Shown: positions 35,090 to 44,780, counted from the stretch's first letter. The stretch is DNA of 64,000 nucleotides from Mycolicibacterium sp. CBMA 234 (GCF_009729415.1 NZ_MPKW01000001.1:186001-250000); one strand, 5' to 3'. Numbers and translations: made by a program. The notes: generated by a model from the letters alone, not told the origin.

Positions 35090-37965
35090 AGAAGAACCTC
35101 CTCGAGGAGTTCGGTGGATTCGGTCTGGAACGCTTCTGGCGCAGGACAAGAGCAGGCAAGGTTGCGGTCGCCGTGGGCACCATCGATACGGCGTACCGGC
35201 GGCCAGTATTTGTTCCGTCTCAGGGTCGCGACGGGATACGCGGCGTACTGCCGGCTGTACGGCAGCGTCCACTCGGCATCAGTCACTTGCTCGGCGGTGT
35301 GCGGGGCCTGACGCAAGGGGCTCTGCTCGAGCGCCCACTCCCCTGAGTCGACGCGGCTGATCTCATCGTGGATGCCGACCATCGCGGCTACGAACCGATC
35401 GAGCTCGGTCATGTCTTCCGACTCGGTAGGTTCCACCATCAGGGTGCCATTGACCGGGAAGGACAGCGTGGGTGCGTGAAAACCGTAGTCGATCAACCGC
35501 TTTGCGACGTCCTCGGCCGTCACCCCCGTGCGCTTGGTGATCTCACGCAGATCGAAGATGCACTCGTGGGCGACCAGCCCGGATTCTCCGGTGAACAGCA
35601 CCGGGTAACGGTCGCCGAGAGAGATGGCCAGATAGTTGGCGGCCAGCACCGCGGTCTTTGTGGCCGCCGTGAGCCCGTCAGGCCCCATCAGTGCGAGGTA
35701 GGCCCACGTGATCGGGAGGATGCCCGCCGAACCATAGTTGGCCGCCGACACCGGACCCGGCCCGTCGACCGCCAGCGGATCGCCCGGCAGGAACGGCGCC
35801 AGGTGCGCACGCACCGCGACGGGTCCGACGCCCGGCCCACCGCCACCGTGGGGGATGCAGAACGTCTTGTGCAAGTTCAGATGCGACACGTCGCCGCCGA
35901 ATTCACCTGGCTTAGCAAGTCCGACAAGGGCATTCAGGTTGGCCCCGTCGACGTAAACCTGTCCCCCGGCCTGGTGAACGAGATCGCACACTGTGCGCAC
36001 GTCGGTCTCGTACACGCCGTGGGTGGACGGATAGGTCAGCATGATCGCCGCGACCCGGCCGTCGTGATCGGCAAGCTTGGCTTCCAGGTCGTCGTGATCG
36101 ATGTTGCCGTTGTCGGCCGTCTTGACCACCACCACGCGCATCCCGGCCAGCACCGCCGAGGCGGCATTGGTGCCGTGTGCGGACTGCGGGATCAAACACA
36201 CGTCGCGGTCCGCCTCGCCTCGGGACCGGTGGTAGCCGTTGATGGCCAGCAAGCCGGCGAGCTCACCCTGCGATCCGGCGTTGGGCTGCAACGAAACCCG
36301 GTCATAGCCAGTGATCTCCGCGAGCCAGTCCTCCAGATTGCCGATCAGCTCGAGATACCCAGCGGTCTGCGCGACGGGGGCATAGGGATGGATGCCGGCG
36401 AACCCTGGCCAGCTGATCGGCTCCATCTCGGCCGCGGCGTTGAGCTTCATGGTGCATGAGCCCAGCGGGATCATCGTGCGGTCCAGCGCAAGGTCCTTGT
36501 CCGACAGTTCCCGCAGGAACCGCAGCATCGCCGTTTCCGATCGATGCGCGTGAAACACGGGATGGCTCAGGTACTCCGACGTGCGGAGCACCGCTTCGGG
36601 CAGCGCGACGCTGCCTGCGGCCAATGCGACGGGCGTCGCACCGAAAACCTCGAGTACCTGGTTGATTACGTCGTCGGTGGTGCACTCGTCGCAGGCGATA
36701 CCGACATGGTCGGCGTCGACGAGGCGCAGGTTGATACCCGAGTCGTCAGCGGCTGTCACGATCTGTGCCGCCGCACCCGGCACCCGCACCAGCACGGTGT
36801 CGAAGAAGTGTTCGTGCACGACGTCGCGGCCCGCATTCCGCAGGCCGGCGGCCAGTGCCACAGCATGGCCATGGACCTGAGTTGCGATGGCACGCAACCC
36901 TTCCGGTCCGTGGTACGCCGCATACATGGCGGCGACGTTGGCCAGCAGTGCCTGAGCGGTGCAGATATTGCTGGTCGCCTTGTCCCGGCGGATGTGCTGT
37001 TCCCGGGTCTGCAGCGCGAGCCGGTAGGCGGGCTTGCCGTCGACGTCGACCGAGACGCCGACCAGCCGTCCCGGCAGCATGCGCTCCAAGCCGGAGCGCA
37101 CCGCCATATAGCCGGCGTGCGGGCCGCCGAAGAACAGTGGCACCCCGAACCGCTGAGCTGAGCCGACGGCGATGTCGGCGCCCTGCTCGCCCGGTGCGGT
37201 GATGAGCGTCAGCGACAGCAGATCAGCGGCCACGGTCGTGACCATGCGGCGATCACGGGCCGCCGCGATCAGCGGAGCCAGGTCGCGGACGACGCCACTG
37301 GCGCCCGGCGATTGGAAGACCACACCGAATGCGTCGCCGTCAGGCAAGCCCTCCGCGAAGTCGGCGACCACCACCTCGATGCCCACCGCCTCAGCCCGGC
37401 CACGTACCACCGCGAGGGTCTGCGGCAGGCAATCTGCATCGAGCACAACGCGATTCGAGGTCGAGGACTTGTTGGCCCGGCGCATCAGCAACATCGCCTC
37501 GGTCACCGCGGTGGCCTCGTCGAGCAGCGACGCCCCAGCGACCGGCAACGCGGTCAGATCCTCGATGAGCGTCTGGAACGTCAACAGCGCTTCCAGCCGG
37601 CCCTGCGAAATCTCCGGTTGATACGGCGTGTAGGCGGTGTACCAGGCTGGTGACTCCAGCATGTTACGGCGCAGGACCGGTGGGGTGATGGTGTCGTGAT
37701 ACCCCAGACCGATCATCTGGATCCGCGTCGTGTTGCGGTCGGCCAGCGCGCGCAACGCCGCGAGCACCTCATGCTCGGGGCGAGCCGCAGGCAGCTGCAG
37801 TCCCTCGGTACAACGGATCTGCTCAGGTACCGCGGCGTCGATCAGCGCGTCGACGGACGGGTAGCTCAGAACGTCGAGCATGCGGCGCTGGCCGGCATCG
37901 TCGGGGCCGATGTGGCGGCGCCGAAAGCTGTTGTGGTCCTTGCCAATTGCAGTGCGGTCAGACAT
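35086..37965 (-). CDS. gcvP: Glycine dehydrogenase (decarboxylating), P protein
   Basis: 959 aa, full-length fused alpha-beta P protein from ATG 37965. N-terminal [18 protein letters not shown], then [18 protein letters not shown]-terminal half with [12 protein letters not shown] and the PLP lysine in [18 protein letters not shown]. First gene of the riboswitch-controlled operon. It decarboxylates glycine and passes aminomethyl to GcvH. Confidence 0.97.
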   Translation of the reverse strand: MSDRTAIGKDHNSFRRRHIGPDDAGQRRMLDVLSYPSVDALIDAAVPEQIRCTEGLQLPAARPEHEVLAALRALADRNTTRIQMIGLGYHDTITPPVLRRNMLESPAWYTAYTPYQPEISQGRLEALLTFQTLIEDLTALPVAGASLLDEATAVTEAMLLMRRANKSSTSNRVVLDADCLPQTLAVVRGRAEAVGIEVVVADFAEGLPDGDAFGVVFQSPGASGVVRDLAPLIAAARDRRMVTTVAADLLSLTLITAPGEQGADIAVGSAQRFGVPLFFGGPHAGYMAVRSGLERMLPGRLVGVSVDVDGKPAYRLALQTREQHIRRDKATSNICTAQALLANVAAMYAAYHGPEGLRAIATQVHGHAVALAAGLRNAGRDVVHEHFFDTVLVRVPGAAAQIVTAADDSGINLRLVDADHVGIACDECTTDDVINQVLEVFGATPVALAAGSVALPEAVLRTSEYLSHPVFHAHRSETAMLRFLRELSDKDLALDRTMIPLGSCTMKLNAAAEMEPISWPGFAGIHPYAPVAQTAGYLELIGNLEDWLAEITGYDRVSLQPNAGSQGELAGLLAINGYHRSRGEADRDVCLIPQSAHGTNAASAVLAGMRVVVVKTADNGNIDHDDLEAKLADHDGRVAAIMLTYPSTHGVYETDVRTVCDLVHQAGGQVYVDGANLNALVGLAKPGEFGGDVSHLNLHKTFCIPHGGGGPGVGPVAVRAHLAPFLPGDPLAVDGPGPVSAANYGSAGILPITWAYLALMGPDGLTAATKTAVLAANYLAISLGDRYPVLFTGESGLVAHECIFDLREITKRTGVTAEDVAKRLIDYGFHAPTLSFPVNGTLMVEPTESEDMTELDRFVAAMVGIHDEISRVDSGEWALEQSPLRQAPHTAEQVTDAEWTLPYSRQYAAYPVATLRRNKYWPPVRRIDGAHGDRNLACSCPAPEAFQTESTELLEEVLL

Positions 37966-37986
37966 GAGGTGACTCCGGTTCGGGGT

Positions 37987-38007
37987 GCGTCGAAAACTGC
38001 TCGACGC
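37987..38007 (-). promoter_or_regulatory. Hairpin between riboswitch and gcvP (candidate expression platform)
   Basis: Seven-bp arms GCGTCGA/TCGACGC with a 7-nt loop, 22-42 nt before the gcvP ATG and directly after the second aptamer. No U-tract follows, so it could act on ribosome access or Rho rather than as an intrinsic terminator. Mechanism is inference. Confidence 0.5.
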
Positions 38008-38030
38008 GTCGTTAGGTAGCACCTCCCCGC

Positions 38031-38205
38031 TCTGTCCTGACACCTGAGAGTTTTGACGCGGACGCGCCGTTCACCTTCGGTAAGCACTTGATCGACGGAT
38101 CAGCGCTGTTCTCCAGAGTTGCCTCGACGCTGCGGTATTGGGCCTGAGAGATTCCCGGGGAGGAGTTGCTCCTACGGCGCCTCCGTTTCCGGAGGTTCTC
38201 CCACA
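38031..38205 (-). promoter_or_regulatory. Tandem glycine riboswitch
   Basis: Read on the minus strand, two aptamers follow each other in the gcvP leader. Aptamer 1 (about 38205-38140) begins GTGGGAGAACCTCCG, has a strong P3 hairpin and ends ATCTCTCAGGCCC. Aptamer 2 (about 38118-38031) begins CTCTGGAGAAC, contains ACCGAAGGTGAACGG and ends AACTCTCAGGTGTCAGGACAGAG-like closing. The GGAGA...CTCTCAGG core and the ACCGAAGG segment are the gcvT-motif consensus, and the linker is about 21 nt. Glycine binding should switch the catabolic operon on. Confidence 0.93.
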
Positions 38206-38236
38206 GCGCGTTATCGGCGTATTGAGTTGTGTGGCG

Positions 38237-38267
38237 ATCGTAGCGCGTTATGGGGCGGCGGATGCAA
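38237..38267 (-). promoter_or_regulatory. Possible promoter of the glycine operon
   Basis: TTGCAT (38267-38262) and TACGAT (38242-38237) with 19 bp between them, ending about 30 bp before aptamer 1. The -35 lies inside the end of the ureohydrolase gene. The spacer is long, so this is tentative; read-through from the permease-ureohydrolase genes is the alternative. Confidence 0.3.
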
Positions 38268-39249
38268 CCTCACCGTTGACCGGCAGTGCGGTGCGCGCTC
38301 CGGCGGCCATCAGCGCCACGATGTCGAAGACCAGGGTGGCGGCTGCCACGCAGGTGATCTCGGCATGGTCGTAGGCCGGCGCCACTTCTACCACGTCGGC
38401 GCCAACGATGTTGAGCCCGGTCATCTTTCGCAACATGCGGAGCAGCTCACGCGCGGTGAGGCCGCCCGATTCCGGGGTTCCGGTGCCGGGTGCAAAGGCA
38501 GGGTCGAGCACGTCGATATCGATGGACAAGTAAACCGGCACATCGGCGACCCGGCGGCGCACGACGTCGATGGCCGCGTCGATCCCCATCACGTCCAGAT
38601 CACCCGCGCGGATGATCTTGAATCCCATCCGCGCGTCATCATCAAGGTCGATCTGGTCGTAGATCGGCCCGCGGATGCCGACGTGGATCGAGTGGTCCTC
38701 GATCAGCAGGCCTTCCTCGAACGCCCGCCGGAAGATGGTGCCGTGCGTGACCGGCGCGTTGAAGTAGGTGTCCCAGGTATCCAGGTGCGCGTCGAAATGA
38801 ACCAGCGCGACGGGACCGTGCTTGGCATGCAGCGCACGCAGATTCGGCAGGGCGATCGTGTGGTCGCCACCGATGGAGACGATGCGACGGTCTCCACCGC
38901 GGAGAATCTCCGCGGCGTGATCCTGAATCTGCTTGCAGGCCTCGTCGATGTTGTACGGCGTCACCGCGACGTCGCCCGCGTCGACAACCTGCAGCTCTTG
39001 CACGGGGGCCACCCCGAGTTCGACGTGGTAGCCGGGGCGCAGAGTGCGGGCGGCCTGGCGGACGGCCATCGGGCCGAACCGGGCACCCGGCCGATACGAC
39101 GTTCCGCCGTCGAACGGCACACCCAGGATGGCGATGTCGTAGTCAGACACCTCGTGGATATCGGCGATCCGGGCGAACGTGCCCTTGCCCGCATAACGGG
39201 GCACCTTGGTGGCGGGCACGGCACCGATGATGTTGTTTCGGGTGCTCAT
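38248..39249 (-). CDS. Ureohydrolase (agmatinase/guanidino-acid hydrolase family)
   Basis: 333 aa. The two-metal site is complete: His130 in GGDHT, Asp153, His155 and Asp157 in HFDAHLDTWD, and Asp244/Asp246 in SIDIDVLDPAF; GTGTPESGG closes the active site. These enzymes release urea from agmatine, guanidinobutyrate, guanidinoacetate and relatives. Its position between an amino-acid permease and a glycine-riboswitch operon argues for a substrate that yields glycine, i.e. guanidinoacetate, but this is inference. No polyamine genes are nearby. Confidence 0.9.
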   Translation of the reverse strand: MSTRNNIIGAVPATKVPRYAGKGTFARIADIHEVSDYDIAILGVPFDGGTSYRPGARFGPMAVRQAARTLRPGYHVELGVAPVQELQVVDAGDVAVTPYNIDEACKQIQDHAAEILRGGDRRIVSIGGDHTIALPNLRALHAKHGPVALVHFDAHLDTWDTYFNAPVTHGTIFRRAFEEGLLIEDHSIHVGIRGPIYDQIDLDDDARMGFKIIRAGDLDVMGIDAAIDVVRRRVADVPVYLSIDIDVLDPAFAPGTGTPESGGLTARELLRMLRKMTGLNIVGADVVEVAPAYDHAEITCVAAATLVFDIVALMAAGARTALPVNGEVASAAP

Positions 39250-39374
39250 CTCTCGTGTTCAGCCTCTCGAGTCGCAGTGGGTTCGGTAGTCAGCATCGCC
39301 CCTGGTGAGGGCATGTTGCGAGCAATATTCGCCAGAACCAGCGGGGGTTCGTTTGAGCATTTGCACAACCGGAT

Positions 39375-40829
39375 TCATTGGCGTTCGCCAACCGGTTCGG
39401 TGATCCGATGGCGGCACCGCGCGTAGACGAAGACGCCTACGGTGCCCAGGCTCACCAGGCTGATCACCATGCTCCAGTTCACGAACCACGGCTGGCCGGG
39501 CTGCGTGCGGGGCCATAGGACGTTGATCACCTCGAAGCCCAGCCACGCGGCGGCGGCGTAGGTCACCGGCGCACCCCAGCGCCCCAGCGTGAAGACGCCC
39601 GGAACCCAGCGCCCGGCAAGCCGCGTCGCAGCGGCCGCGAATACCGGGACCGCGAAAGCGATGTACGGGCCCATGACCGAGAAATTGACCAGGACGTTGT
39701 ACAGATCGGAGCCGGCGAACAGCAGGAAGAACACGGCCACCACGGCCGTCAGCCCGATCGCCCGGATCGGCATGCGCTCGGGTCCGCCCAGCTTCGACAG
39801 GAACTCGGCGCCGGGGAGGGCACGGTCGCGCGCCATGCCGTACACAGCCCGGGACACCGCCGACTGCACAGCCAGGCACGCGGACATGAAGCCGATGACG
39901 AACATCAGCAGCAGCGGCTTGGCGATCGACGATCCGAGCTGGGCGGTCAACGTGGCCGACACGGGGTCGCCGCTCTGCGCGCTCAGCACCGCCGACAGGT
40001 CCGGGATCGCGAGAATGACGGCGGCCGCGGAGTACATGACGATGACGCCGACAAGCAGCAACGCGAAGACGATGGCCTTAGGCACGTTGCGTTCCGGGTT
40101 CTCCACCTCTTCGGCGATCGAGCCCGCTGATTCAAAGCCCAGGAAGGCCCAGCCCACGAACGCGACGGCGATCAGCATCGTGCTCGTGGTACTGCCGGAG
40201 CCGTCGGGCAGCCCCTGGAACAGCGTGGAGACCGGGTTGACGCGGTGAAAGAGCAGCAGCACAGTACCCAGCCCGACCGAGCCGACGATCTCGCAGATGA
40301 TGCTGGCCACGATCATGACCTTGAGTACCTGCCGGCCGATCATGTTGGCCGCGGTGGTGAAGCAGATGACGCCGATCGAGACCGCGACCAGCAGCCACCG
40401 GCTCGGCGACTCGACCCCGAACACCTCGAGGATGAAGCCCGCAGCGGCGTACGCCATCGTGGACAGCGTCAGCGTCAGGCCCCAGATGTACGCCCAAGCG
40501 GCGGTCCAGCCCCACGTCGTGCCTTTGGCGTGCCGGGCCCACTGGTAGACGCTGCCGGCGTAAGGCCAGCGCGAGGCCAGCTCGCCGAAGACCAGCGCGA
40601 CCAGCAGCTGGCCGCACAGCACGATCGGGAAAGCCCAGAAGAACCGCGGACCGGCTGCGAACAGGCCCAGCGCGAAGATCGCGTACAACGCCACGATTGG
40701 CGAGATGTCGGCGAACGCCAGCGACAAGGCGGCACGGAACCCGAAACCTCGGTTGAGGATGTCATGGCCGCGCTCACGGGGCCGAGTCACCGCCTTGTCG
40801 GCGGTGCTGTCCAGGCTTTGAATTCCCAC
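39375..40829 (-). CDS. APC-family amino acid permease
   Basis: 484 aa from GTG 40829, which has GGAAGGA 8 nt upstream; the open frame to 40979 adds a non-conserved N-terminus. Twelve hydrophobic segments; the first, FGFRAALSLAFADISPIVAL, carries the broken-helix substrate site, then YAGSVYQWARHAKGTTWGW and VGWAFLGFESAGSIAEEVEN, typical of GABA/choline-type APC carriers. It heads the minus-strand run permease-ureohydrolase-riboswitch-gcv operon, 125 bp before the ureohydrolase. Confidence 0.92.
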   Translation of the reverse strand: MGIQSLDSTADKAVTRPRERGHDILNRGFGFRAALSLAFADISPIVALYAIFALGLFAAGPRFFWAFPIVLCGQLLVALVFGELASRWPYAGSVYQWARHAKGTTWGWTAAWAYIWGLTLTLSTMAYAAAGFILEVFGVESPSRWLLVAVSIGVICFTTAANMIGRQVLKVMIVASIICEIVGSVGLGTVLLLFHRVNPVSTLFQGLPDGSGSTTSTMLIAVAFVGWAFLGFESAGSIAEEVENPERNVPKAIVFALLLVGVIVMYSAAAVILAIPDLSAVLSAQSGDPVSATLTAQLGSSIAKPLLLMFVIGFMSACLAVQSAVSRAVYGMARDRALPGAEFLSKLGGPERMPIRAIGLTAVVAVFFLLFAGSDLYNVLVNFSVMGPYIAFAVPVFAAAATRLAGRWVPGVFTLGRWGAPVTYAAAAWLGFEVINVLWPRTQPGQPWFVNWSMVISLVSLGTVGVFVYARCRHRITEPVGERQ

Positions 40830-41012
40830 CAGTGTCCTTCCAGGTTGGCGCGTAAGTAGCCCAAGCCTGCTGAGCACGACCACCGGTGGACAGTCGCCAA
40901 AACATAGATGTGACGCAGGCAACTTTGTGCGAATGTCTAATTGCCGACTGCCGGACGTCGCCGGTGGCCGGCCAGCCACCAGATGTCAGGCAGTTGCGGT
41001 AACTTTCGGGCA

Positions 41013-42239
41013 GTGACTAGCCGACCGCTGAAACCGTGGCACTTCGTGCTGATCTTCGGCGTGGTGAGTCTGCTCGCCGACATGGTGTACGAAGGCGCTC
41101 GCAGCATCATCGGCCCCTACCTGGCCACGTTGGGCGCATCGGCTGCGGTGGTCGGATTGGTAGCCGGCGCAGGCGAATTCATCGGTTATGGCCTGCGCGT
41201 GGTCTCGGGCTATGCCATTGCCCGCACCCAGCACTACTGGGCCTGGACCATCACCGGCTACGCGCTGACCGTGCTGAGCGTCCCGCTGATCGGGGTCACC
41301 GGCTCACTGGTGCCGGCGCTGCTGCTGTACGGCACCGAACGCCTGGGCAAGGCCGTGCGCTCACCGGCGAAAGACACCCTGTTGTCGCATGCGTCCATGA
41401 GTACCGGGCGCGGCAGTGCGTTCGGAGTCCACCAAGCTCTCGATCAGACCGGCGCCATTGCCGGGCCGCTGCTGCTCGCGGCGGTGCTTAGCGCTCACGC
41501 CGGTGACTACCGGCTGGCGTTCGGGGTGCTCATCGTGCCGGGTGTGCTGGTGCTGATCCTGCTCGGCTGGCTTCGATTCCGGGTCCCGGACCCGCGTGAG
41601 TACGAAGAGCCGCAGGTCGAAGCCACTGCGGCAGCGTCAGGCGACCCGTCGGCGGTCCAGCCTGCGGACGGCAAGCCGCGGCTGCCCGCCCAGTTCTGGC
41701 AGTACGTTGTCGCCATCGGGGTGCTGTCGTGTGGCGTCGCGTCGTTCCCGTTGCTTGCCTTCCATGCCCAGCGCACCGGGCTGCTCACCGACGCACAGGT
41801 CCCGATCCTGTTCGCGGTGGCCATGGCGGTCGACGGCGCGGCAGGTCTGGTCATGGGCCGCGTGTACGACAAACGTGGACCGGTCACGCTGCTCGCCGTC
41901 CCGGTCGCCGCCGCCTGCTCGGCGATCGCGTTCACCGGCGACCGCACCCTCGTCTGGATCGGCGTCGCCGTCTGGGGCATCGTCAACGGCGTTCTCGATT
42001 CCACCGTCAAATCCGTTGTCACCGAACTGGTTCCCGCGAACATGCGGGCCATCGCGTTCGGCTGGCTGGCCCTGCTGCGCGGGGTAGCCCTGCTGATCGC
42101 CGGCGGACTGTTGGGTTTCGTCTATGACATCTCCCCCGCGTACACCATCACGCTGATCGTGGTGGCGAACATCGGCGCGCTTGCCGGCCTGGTCCGCGTC
42201 TTGCGCCGGATCCAGCACAGCACGTCTGCACCCGTCTGA
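41013..42239 (+). CDS. MFS transporter
   Basis: 408 aa from GTG 41013 (weak ribosome-binding site CGGG; an upstream frame to 40941 is open). About 12 membrane segments with the MFS loop GAGEFIGYGLRVVSGYAIAR and YGTERLGKAVRSPAKDTLLS. Substrate unknown. Divergent from the APC permease over 183 bp; a 10-bp palindrome TGGCCGGCCA (40965-40974) within a GGTGGC/GCCACC repeat lies in that gap. Confidence 0.88.
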   Translation: MTSRPLKPWHFVLIFGVVSLLADMVYEGARSIIGPYLATLGASAAVVGLVAGAGEFIGYGLRVVSGYAIARTQHYWAWTITGYALTVLSVPLIGVTGSLVPALLLYGTERLGKAVRSPAKDTLLSHASMSTGRGSAFGVHQALDQTGAIAGPLLLAAVLSAHAGDYRLAFGVLIVPGVLVLILLGWLRFRVPDPREYEEPQVEATAAASGDPSAVQPADGKPRLPAQFWQYVVAIGVLSCGVASFPLLAFHAQRTGLLTDAQVPILFAVAMAVDGAAGLVMGRVYDKRGPVTLLAVPVAAACSAIAFTGDRTLVWIGVAVWGIVNGVLDSTVKSVVTELVPANMRAIAFGWLALLRGVALLIAGGLLGFVYDISPAYTITLIVVANIGALAGLVRVLRRIQHSTSAPV

Positions 42240-42390
42240 AGTCCCCTGACCACTTCCGGGCCGTGATATCGCCGGTGAAAAACCAGCCCACGGGCGGGGT
42301 TATGCCAGCTCAGCGGTGGACCAGCGGCCGTCAAAGTCGGTGCCAAGCAGGCCGTAACCCTGCCAGCGGGAGCAACCTGCAGAGCGAACA

Positions 42391-43890
42391 ATGACGCTCG
42401 CTAACATGAATGCGCTGCTCAGCGCGATCGGCCAAGCGACCCGTAGGACAGATGACTTGAATACACCAGAACTCGCCAATTGGAACACCCAGGAAGCCCT
42501 CGCAGAGGCGATGATCCCGATCGTCGGCAACTTGCACCGCACGACCGGCGTCACCGTCTTGTTGCACAGCCGGTCGCTGGTGAACAAGTCGGTCATCAGC
42601 ATTCTGCGGACGCACCGCTTCGCGCGACAGATCGCCGGCGAAGAGCTGTCGGTGGTCGAGACCTTCCCGTTCCTGGAAGCGGTGGCGGCCCTTGACCTGG
42701 GTCCGGCCAAGATCGACCTCGGCCTGCTTGTGCATGCGTACCGGGCAGACGAGCGCGGCCTCTCGGTCTCCGACTTCGTCGCCGACGCCCTCTCCGAGGT
42801 AACCGGCGCCAACAAGGCTGAGCTGCAAGGTTCTCGTGACGTGGTGCTATACGGCTTCGGCCGCATCGGCCGCCTCGTCGCGCGGCTGCTCGTCGAGAAG
42901 GCCGGATCGGGCTGCGGGCTGAATCTTCGCGCCGTCGTGGTCCGCAGCGGTGGACCGGATGACCTCAAGAAGCGCGCGTCGCTGCTGCGCCGGGACTCTG
43001 TACATGGCCACTTCAACGGCACCATCAAGGTCGACAAGGAGAACAACCTCCTCATCGCCAACGGCAACGTCATCAAGTTCATCTATGCGAACGACCCGTC
43101 GGAGATCGACTACACCCAGCACGGCATCAGCGACGCGATCCTGATCGACAACACCGGCAAGTGGCGCGACCGCGCCGGCCTGGAGCAGCACCTGCGTCCG
43201 GGCGTCTCGAAGGTCGTGCTGACCGCGCCGGGCAAGGGTGACGTACCGAACATCGTGCACGGCGTGAACCACCTGAACCAGGACGTCACGCAGCAGATTT
43301 TCTCGTGCGCCTCGTGTACGACCAACGCGATCGTCCCGCCGCTCAAGGCCATGGACGAGGAGTTCGGCATCATCCGCGGTCACGTCGAAACGGTGCACTC
43401 GTTCACCAACGACCAGAACCTGCTGGACAACTACCACAAGGCCGACCGCCGTGGCCGTTCCGCGCCGCTGAACCTGACCATCACCGAGACCGGTGCTGCG
43501 TCGGCCGTCGCCAAGGCGCTGCCCGAGCTCAAGGCCAAGATCACGGGTAACTCGATCCGCGTTCCTACCCCTGACGTGTCGATCGCGATCCTGAGCCTGC
43601 AGCTCAAGCGTGAGACGAACAAGGAAGAGGTCCTCAACCACCTGCGCGAGACCTCGCTGTCGGGCCCGTTGAGCCGCAACCTCGACTACACCGCCGCGAC
43701 CGACGCCGTATCCAGCGACTTCATCGGTTCGCGTGCCGCGTCGATCATCGACGCGAACGCGGCGATCGTCGACGGTGACCAGGCGATCCTGTACTGCTGG
43801 TACGACAACGAGTTCGGTTACTCGTGCCAGGTGGTCCGCGTGGTGCAGTTCCTGTCGGGTATCGAGTACCCGACGTACCCCCGTCCCTGA
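42391..43890 (+). CDS. Glyceraldehyde-3-phosphate dehydrogenase, long form with N-terminal extension
   Basis: 499 aa, about 150 longer than classical GAPDH. Residues 1-148 form a helical extension; the Rossmann motif YGFGRIGRLVARLL begins near 154, the catalytic Cys309 is in SCASCTTNAIVPP and the end has WYDNEFGYSCQVVRV. It resembles the long GapB/GapX-type proteins of corynebacteria and relatives. Codon use is strongly biased to highly expressed codons. Probably gluconeogenic or redox-specialised; not the glycolytic copy, which lies with pgk/tpi elsewhere in mycobacteria. Ends 11 bp before a very strong hairpin. Confidence 0.88.
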   Translation: MTLANMNALLSAIGQATRRTDDLNTPELANWNTQEALAEAMIPIVGNLHRTTGVTVLLHSRSLVNKSVISILRTHRFARQIAGEELSVVETFPFLEAVAALDLGPAKIDLGLLVHAYRADERGLSVSDFVADALSEVTGANKAELQGSRDVVLYGFGRIGRLVARLLVEKAGSGCGLNLRAVVVRSGGPDDLKKRASLLRRDSVHGHFNGTIKVDKENNLLIANGNVIKFIYANDPSEIDYTQHGISDAILIDNTGKWRDRAGLEQHLRPGVSKVVLTAPGKGDVPNIVHGVNHLNQDVTQQIFSCASCTTNAIVPPLKAMDEEFGIIRGHVETVHSFTNDQNLLDNYHKADRRGRSAPLNLTITETGAASAVAKALPELKAKITGNSIRVPTPDVSIAILSLQLKRETNKEEVLNHLRETSLSGPLSRNLDYTAATDAVSSDFIGSRAASIIDANAAIVDGDQAILYCWYDNEFGYSCQVVRVVQFLSGIEYPTYPRP

Positions 43891-43901
43891 CCTAACACTT
43901 C

Positions 43902-43964
43902 CGCCGAAACGGCATTCCAGCAGGCGAGTACTCGTACTTGTTCTGCTGGAATGCCGTTTCGGCG
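43902..43964. terminator. Two-way terminator hairpin, 22-bp perfect arms
   Basis: Arms 43902-43923 and 43943-43964 (start CGCCGAAACGGCATTCCAGC) pair perfectly over 22 bp around a 19-nt loop that itself contains the palindrome CGAGTACTCG. It fills the gap between the convergent GAPDH and TetR genes. No U-tract on either strand, as usual for mycobacteria. Confidence 0.85.
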
Positions 43965-43970
43965 TTGTGC

Positions 43971-44648
43971 TTAAGCGGGCTCCTGGGATAGGCCGTACTG
44001 CGTGGCAATGCCGCCTAGCAACAACGTCATTCGATGTTGGAATGCCTCGTCGCTGAATGGGTTATGCCCGGACTCAGCGATGGCGCGCAACGTCGGGTAC
44101 TCCGATTCGGCGCGCATGCCGACGAACGCGAGAATCCGGGCGAGCCACGGACGTCCGCCTTCCGCATACAGATATTCCCGATGCGCCTCGGTGACGCTAC
44201 CGACCGCCATCGTACTGACCGCCGCCCACACCGCGAGGGCATCCCCTGGCGACAAGCCTTGCGCGGCAAGCACTTCAACCGCATCGGCGGTGTATTCCAT
44301 TTCCACATCATGCGCGACGGCCCCACTGACGAACTTCTCCACCAGCGCCGGTTCCGACGCCAACACAGTCCGGATGTAGGACGCATATTCGCGCAGCCAG
44401 GTGGCCCAGTGCCCGCCCGTGTACCGCGGCGGCGGCGAGTTCGTCAGGGCGCTCGCAGTGGCCAGTCGGAGGAGATCATCCTGGTTCTTCACGTGGTGAT
44501 AGAGCCCAGGCAAGCTGATACCGAGATGTGCAGCTACCCGACGCATCGTGGCGTTCTCGGTGCCGATCTCCAAAACCGCTGCCGCAATGGCGGTTTTGTC
44601 GACGCGTGGCGGTCTACCCCGACGCGGTGTCACGTTCCTGGCGCTCAT
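43971..44648 (-). CDS. TetR-family regulator
   Basis: 225 aa. HTH at about residues 18-60: AIAAAVLEIGTENATMRRVA, AHLGISLPGLYHHVKNQDDL. The C-terminal domain ends LGGIATQYGLSQEPA. Divergent from the quinone-oxidoreductase-like gene; a palindrome at 44702-44726 is its likely binding site. Confidence 0.9.
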   Translation of the reverse strand: MSARNVTPRRGRPPRVDKTAIAAAVLEIGTENATMRRVAAHLGISLPGLYHHVKNQDDLLRLATASALTNSPPPRYTGGHWATWLREYASYIRTVLASEPALVEKFVSGAVAHDVEMEYTADAVEVLAAQGLSPGDALAVWAAVSTMAVGSVTEAHREYLYAEGGRPWLARILAFVGMRAESEYPTLRAIAESGHNPFSDEAFQHRMTLLLGGIATQYGLSQEPA

Positions 44649-44701
44649 CGGTGCTCTCCTGCCGGGCGCTTTTCGATTGGGGGTTGACGATAACTGAGAA
44701 T

Positions 44702-44726
44702 ACTTTTAATAATCAATATGAAAAGT
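44702..44726. promoter_or_regulatory. TetR operator candidate overlapping the upstream ATG
   Basis: ACTTTTAAT-7 nt-ATGAAAAGT: 8 of 9 pairs matched, 7-nt spacer. It sits in the 69-bp divergent gap. The right arm contains the ATG at 44718, and TAATAA just upstream could be the -10, so binding would block transcription. Confidence 0.6.
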
Positions 44727-44780
44727 CACGAGATGACCGGAAGATCGCCTCGAGCACCAGCGGCCCACCACAGAAACGAC

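Noticed and set aside
40830..41012. Guanidine riboswitch upstream of the APC permease
   Set aside because: I looked for the conserved ykkC-type segments in the 183-bp gap and found only a GGTGGC/GCCACC repeat around TGGCCGGCCA.
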